From positions 1,054,001 to 1,118,000 of the forward strand of contig NZ_CP026372.1 in the NCBI RefSeq assembly GCF_002953135.1: a stretch of 64,000 nt of DNA, read 5' to 3'. The notes beneath the pieces were generated by a model, which was not told the origin of the DNA, ran no database searches, and saw only the letters and a list, made by a program, of their open reading frames with translations. Numbering within the stretch: the first letter of the stretch is position 1; each line of letters opens with the position of its first letter. This document shows positions 60,984-64,000 of the stretch, piece after piece. Source of the DNA: Sphingobium sp. SCG-1. GTDB lineage: Bacteria > Pseudomonadota > Alphaproteobacteria > Sphingomonadales > Sphingomonadaceae. A program made the translations under genes and the position numbers.

Positions 60984-62632
60984 GCGAACTACGCGTCCGC
61001 AACGCTGCGTCAGGCAGTGGCTGGCGCATCTGGCCCGATCCTGAATTGATTCCCTCCGGCTCGCTCGTTGAGGCTAGCGATTGTCTGTTCGAGCTGGTCG
61101 ACACTCCAGGCGCCGGTGACGCCGACCTGTTCATTGATGACGTAGCGCTTGAGGCGCTGCGGACACGCGACGCGTCCACGGCCCGTTGGCGCTGGTCCCC
61201 CGGATTTCATGCTGGCTCGGTGGAGTGCCAGCTGCGGATTGGCAGTCGTCGGGCGACATTCGATGTGCTGCTCGACCCCGCCCAGCACAAGCTGACCCGC
61301 GATGCCTTCGACACCATGGTTCGCGAGATCCTGGAAGACAGTTTTGCGCTGTTTTCGCTCTCGGCATTTCATAAGAGTGTCGCCCGGGGCGACGGGCGCC
61401 GCCCCCCACCGATCGCGCGACTTCAGTTCCTGCGCAGCAGGATCGCCGAGATCGTCCGAATCGTCGAGGCCATCGACGCAGCGCCGCGCCGCGAATTGCG
61501 CGCGGAGGAGCGCGTAGTTGCCCTGCATCAGGCGGCCGGCGCCACTGGTGCCGAAATCCTGAAGTCATTCCGCTCCGGAAGAATAGTCGCTGTGCACCCC
61601 GCAACTCCGCTCCATCCTGGGCTTGCCGGACGATTACCCCAGAGGATCGTCAAACGCGTTCGGCGGTCGAGCCTTGATCGGCGCGAGCATCGGGAGATGA
61701 AGGCCTGCCTTCGCCTCTGGTCAGGCTGGCTCGCAGCTGCGGCGACCGCGGTCGCATCCGCCGCCGCCTCCCCGGATGCTGTCGCGCACGGTTGGCCACG
61801 GCGTTTGCGCCGCCTTGCTCACAGGCTCGACGGTCTGATTGCGCTGCCGTTATTTGAGAGCGTTGGCGAGGCACAGCCGCGAGTGACGGCATCAGCGGTC
61901 TGGCAGGGCGATCCAAAGTATCGGCGGTTTCAACGTCTCTATCGCGACATGTCGCTCGGAATCGCCAGTCTCTTCGGAGACTTTCTCGACATGCCGCTCG
62001 CCCGCACCTTTGATCTCTACGAGCTCTGGTGCTTCCTACGCCTGCTACGCGCCGCCGCAGAGCGTGAGAAGATCGGCGCTGCCAATATGCAGACACTATT
62101 TCTGGCAGATGCGTCTGGACTTACGATTGCCGCCAATGCGGTCAGCGTGCCGATTGACGGCACAGGTCTCACCCTATGTTTCCAGCGCCGCTATCGCGAG
62201 TATTGGCGCGAGGCCGACGGCATTGGAAGCTTCAGCCGCGACATGCAGCCCGATATCGTCATTGAGCAGCGCCCTACAGCTAAGAACGAGGGGACTTTAC
62301 GCCTGATAGTGATCGACGCGAAATATCGAATCGGTGGAGGGCTCAATGATGCCCTGAGCAGCGCGCATATGTACCGCGATGCGATAGTGCGGGGACATGA
62401 TGCGGGGATCGAAGGAGCCGTGACCGCCGCCTATCTGCTGGCGCCCGACGCGCCGTTCCTTTCGCCCGAATGGCGACAGACCCGATTGCCCGGACGGCTG
62501 TTTCATCCTGATTACCGGCGGCGGTTTCGGTTCGGCGCAGTGACTCTCCAGCCCGGTATGGCTATGGGCGAAATCCAAGCTGCGCTCGATGCGATGATCG
62601 CAGACGCGACCGCTACGGAACATGCGCAATGA
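60980..62632 (+). CDS. McrC-like nuclease subunit (DUF2357)
   Basis: This 550-residue protein has an N-terminal DUF2357-like region and a C-terminal PD-(D/E)XK core with D425 in PDIVIEQRP and IDAKY (D446, K448). The segment FDLYELWCFLRLLRAA is typical of McrC/DUF2357 proteins. It would be the nuclease partner of the McrB-like motor. It is coupled to its neighbours by ATGA overlaps at both ends. Confidence 0.86.
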   Translation: MSELRVRNAASGSGWRIWPDPELIPSGSLVEASDCLFELVDTPGAGDADLFIDDVALEALRTRDASTARWRWSPGFHAGSVECQLRIGSRRATFDVLLDPAQHKLTRDAFDTMVREILEDSFALFSLSAFHKSVARGDGRRPPPIARLQFLRSRIAEIVRIVEAIDAAPRRELRAEERVVALHQAAGATGAEILKSFRSGRIVAVHPATPLHPGLAGRLPQRIVKRVRRSSLDRREHREMKACLRLWSGWLAAAATAVASAAASPDAVAHGWPRRLRRLAHRLDGLIALPLFESVGEAQPRVTASAVWQGDPKYRRFQRLYRDMSLGIASLFGDFLDMPLARTFDLYELWCFLRLLRAAAEREKIGAANMQTLFLADASGLTIAANAVSVPIDGTGLTLCFQRRYREYWREADGIGSFSRDMQPDIVIEQRPTAKNEGTLRLIVIDAKYRIGGGLNDALSSAHMYRDAIVRGHDAGIEGAVTAAYLLAPDAPFLSPEWRQTRLPGRLFHPDYRRRFRFGAVTLQPGMAMGEIQAALDAMIADATATEHAQ

Positions 62633-63738
62633 AGCTCGCCGTCAAACTGCTCAAACGATCTGACCTGACGTTTTTCGAACCGCAGTTCCGGCAGGTCAAT
62701 GCCGGCAATCAAAAGTCGCTGAACCTCAATAAGTCCGTACTCGTCGACCAGTTCTACCCGGCTCTCGGCGAAATGCAGCACAAGGCAGTAATTCCGGTTC
62801 GACTGTCGATCTGGGGGCCCGACGCCGCGGAAGAAATGCGCCTCTCACGCAGCATTGCGAAGGAGGCAAAGAATTGGCGGCTGAATGGCGAATTCGTTCA
62901 CAACCCTGACATTGCGCCGGCGCGTTTCAACACGCTCGCGCCCGACGATCTGGCGCTCCTGCGTTTTGACGGTTCACCTAGCCCGACCGCAGTTACACTT
63001 GTCGTCGTCTCCGCGACGGCAAAATCCGACGCCGACCTGTATGAGCAGCTCGCACCCCTGGCGGGCTCCAATATGCGTGCCGTTTCTGCTGACGACCTGC
63101 TTGCAGCGCTTGCGGACGCACCGCCCGATCATCCAGCGCGTCAGCTAGTCTGGGACCAAGCAGAGCTTGCCGACCTTGAAGACGCCGCTGACGGCGATGC
63201 AACCGCAGCGGCGCGTATTGCCGCGCGACGCAAGGTAAGCCGCGATGAACTGGCAAAAGCCCGCGCTCGCGCTGGTGAAATTGGGTTTGAAGGCGAGGCA
63301 CTTGTCGCGCATTGGCTCAGCCTTCAGGAGGTCGAAGGGCGGATCAGGGACTGGCGATGGATAGCCGACGAGGATGCGGTCAGTCCTTTTGATTTTGCCG
63401 TGACACGATCTGATGGCACCCCTTTGCGGGTCGAAGTGAAAACGACTTCCGCGACCGGACCCAGAGCCTTTCACATTTCAAGCGCGGAAGTCTCGTCTGC
63501 AGCGCAAGGCAGCGACTATGACTTGTTCCGACTGTCCGGCTGGGATGGCACAAACGCAACGCTGCGGATTGCAAATGATATCGGTAGCTGGGCCACTTCG
63601 CTGCTCACCGCACTCGCTGCGCTGCCGGCCGGCGTCCGACCGCAGAATTTTCTGGTTGATGAGGATCAGTTCAGGTGGAGTGAGCCAATTCAGCTCTCGG
63701 TTTCCGCGACCGAGGAGGATGAAGGAGAGCAGGCGTGA
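62629..63738 (+). CDS. DUF3883-type protein of the restriction operon
   Basis: This 369-residue protein has an N-terminal EcoRII-N-like or unknown domain (FFEPQFRQVNAGNQKSLNLNKSV). A charged helical middle and a C-terminal DUF3883 region follow, with GFEGEALVAHWLSL, DFAV...LRVEVKTT and FHISSAEVSSA. DUF3883 is a PD-(D/E)XK-related domain, and EVK is its likely catalytic part. It may be a second nuclease or the specificity subunit. It overlaps the McrC-like gene (ATGA) and the Vsr gene (GTGA). Confidence 0.83.
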   Translation: MKLAVKLLKRSDLTFFEPQFRQVNAGNQKSLNLNKSVLVDQFYPALGEMQHKAVIPVRLSIWGPDAAEEMRLSRSIAKEAKNWRLNGEFVHNPDIAPARFNTLAPDDLALLRFDGSPSPTAVTLVVVSATAKSDADLYEQLAPLAGSNMRAVSADDLLAALADAPPDHPARQLVWDQAELADLEDAADGDATAAARIAARRKVSRDELAKARARAGEIGFEGEALVAHWLSLQEVEGRIRDWRWIADEDAVSPFDFAVTRSDGTPLRVEVKTTSATGPRAFHISSAEVSSAAQGSDYDLFRLSGWDGTNATLRIANDIGSWATSLLTALAALPAGVRPQNFLVDEDQFRWSEPIQLSVSATEEDEGEQA

Positions 63739-64000
63739 AAGCGCGATTGCAACGTGCGTGTCGCCCTGATCCGCACACGCCAGATCAGCGTCGCTACAAT
63801 ATGTCGCGCATCCGCAGCGCTAATACCAAACCTGAGTTGGTCATTCGGCGAGCTCTGCACGCCGCCGGCTTAAGATTTCGACTTCACGATAAATCGCTTC
63901 CAGGTTCGCCGGATCTGGTTTTCCACCGGCACCGTTGCGTCGTTTTTGTGAATGGCTGCTTCTGGCACGGTCACGCGTGCAGCCTGTTCCGCTTGCCCGC
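63735..64000 (+). CDS. vsr: Very short patch repair endonuclease Vsr (partial)
   Basis: The first 88 codons of Vsr are visible from a GTG that overlaps the DUF3883 stop. The family start YNMSRIRSANTKPELVIRRALHAAGLRFRLH is present, and SPDLVF carries the catalytic Asp. The zinc-binding FVNGCFWHGHAC is the typical centre. Vsr nicks T:G mismatches that arise by deamination of 5-methylcytosine in the matching methyltransferase site. The window edge cuts the last part. Confidence 0.95.
   Translation, partial: MKARLQRACRPDPHTPDQRRYNMSRIRSANTKPELVIRRALHAAGLRFRLHDKSLPGSPDLVFHRHRCVVFVNGCFWHGHACSLFRLP

Overview
The window is GC-rich alphaproteobacterial DNA, most likely from a sphingomonad (Sphingomonadaceae). 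Evidence for this is the gene complement (ftsEX, ccmAB, gltBD, glnK-amtB, a DUF2059-type protein inside the glt operon), trb-type conjugation genes with DUF2274, and a palindromic intergenic repeat of a type I recall from sphingomonad genomes. The taxonomic call is an inference from content. No rRNA gene or species marker is present.

The layout has three parts. (1) Positions 1-16046 are a decayed conjugative or integrative element. From the left edge it holds a group II intron (minus strand, cut by the window edge) and a plasmid-type cassette of ArdC, DUF2958 and a large ParB-like protein. A protein with a broken frame at an eight-G tract, a frameshifted secreted nuclease, DUF736 and an HTH protein follow. 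Next come a TraF-type signal peptidase with a lytic transglycosylase, an oriT-like intergenic region, a relaxase whose 3' end is fused by a large deletion to the end of trbL, a frameshifted trbF, and intact trbG, trbI and DUF2274. The element abuts the 3' end of a tRNA-Leu(GAG) gene. (2) Positions 16047-44252 look like core chromosome: cell division (ftsEX), phospholipid and envelope functions, copper and respiration (SCO1, ccmAB), TldD, nitrogen control and ammonium uptake behind a clear sigma-54 promoter, base repair, ferredoxin, rpoZ, a PLD enzyme, glutamate synthase and UppP. It ends at tRNA-Leu(CAG). (3) Positions 44253-64000 are a second island inserted 3' of tRNA-Leu(CAG). It has a tyrosine integrase, arsR, an arsC fragment joined to the C-terminal part of a second relaxase, and then about 16.5 kb of defence-type genes that run off the right edge.

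The right island carries at least three separate gene groups. The first is a three-gene cassette of a gluzincin-like peptidase, a metallo-beta-lactamase-fold hydrolase and a DUF2235 alpha/beta hydrolase. I cannot match it to a named system, and it is the best candidate here for something undescribed. It is followed by a helicase-nuclease gene with an internal deletion. The second is a Gabija-like pair, an OLD-type ATPase-Toprim nuclease plus a UvrD-like helicase. The third is a tightly overlapping operon of an RHH regulator, a C5-cytosine methyltransferase, McrB-like and McrC-like subunits, a DUF3883 protein and a Vsr mismatch endonuclease, which reads as one modification-dependent restriction system.

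Both islands lie on the 3' side of a tRNA-Leu gene and point away from the shared 28-kb core. Each carries a broken relaxase of the same family but different sequence. The simplest reading is that two related elements were captured at two leucine tRNA genes, each then lost its transfer machinery, and the right one was kept for its cargo.
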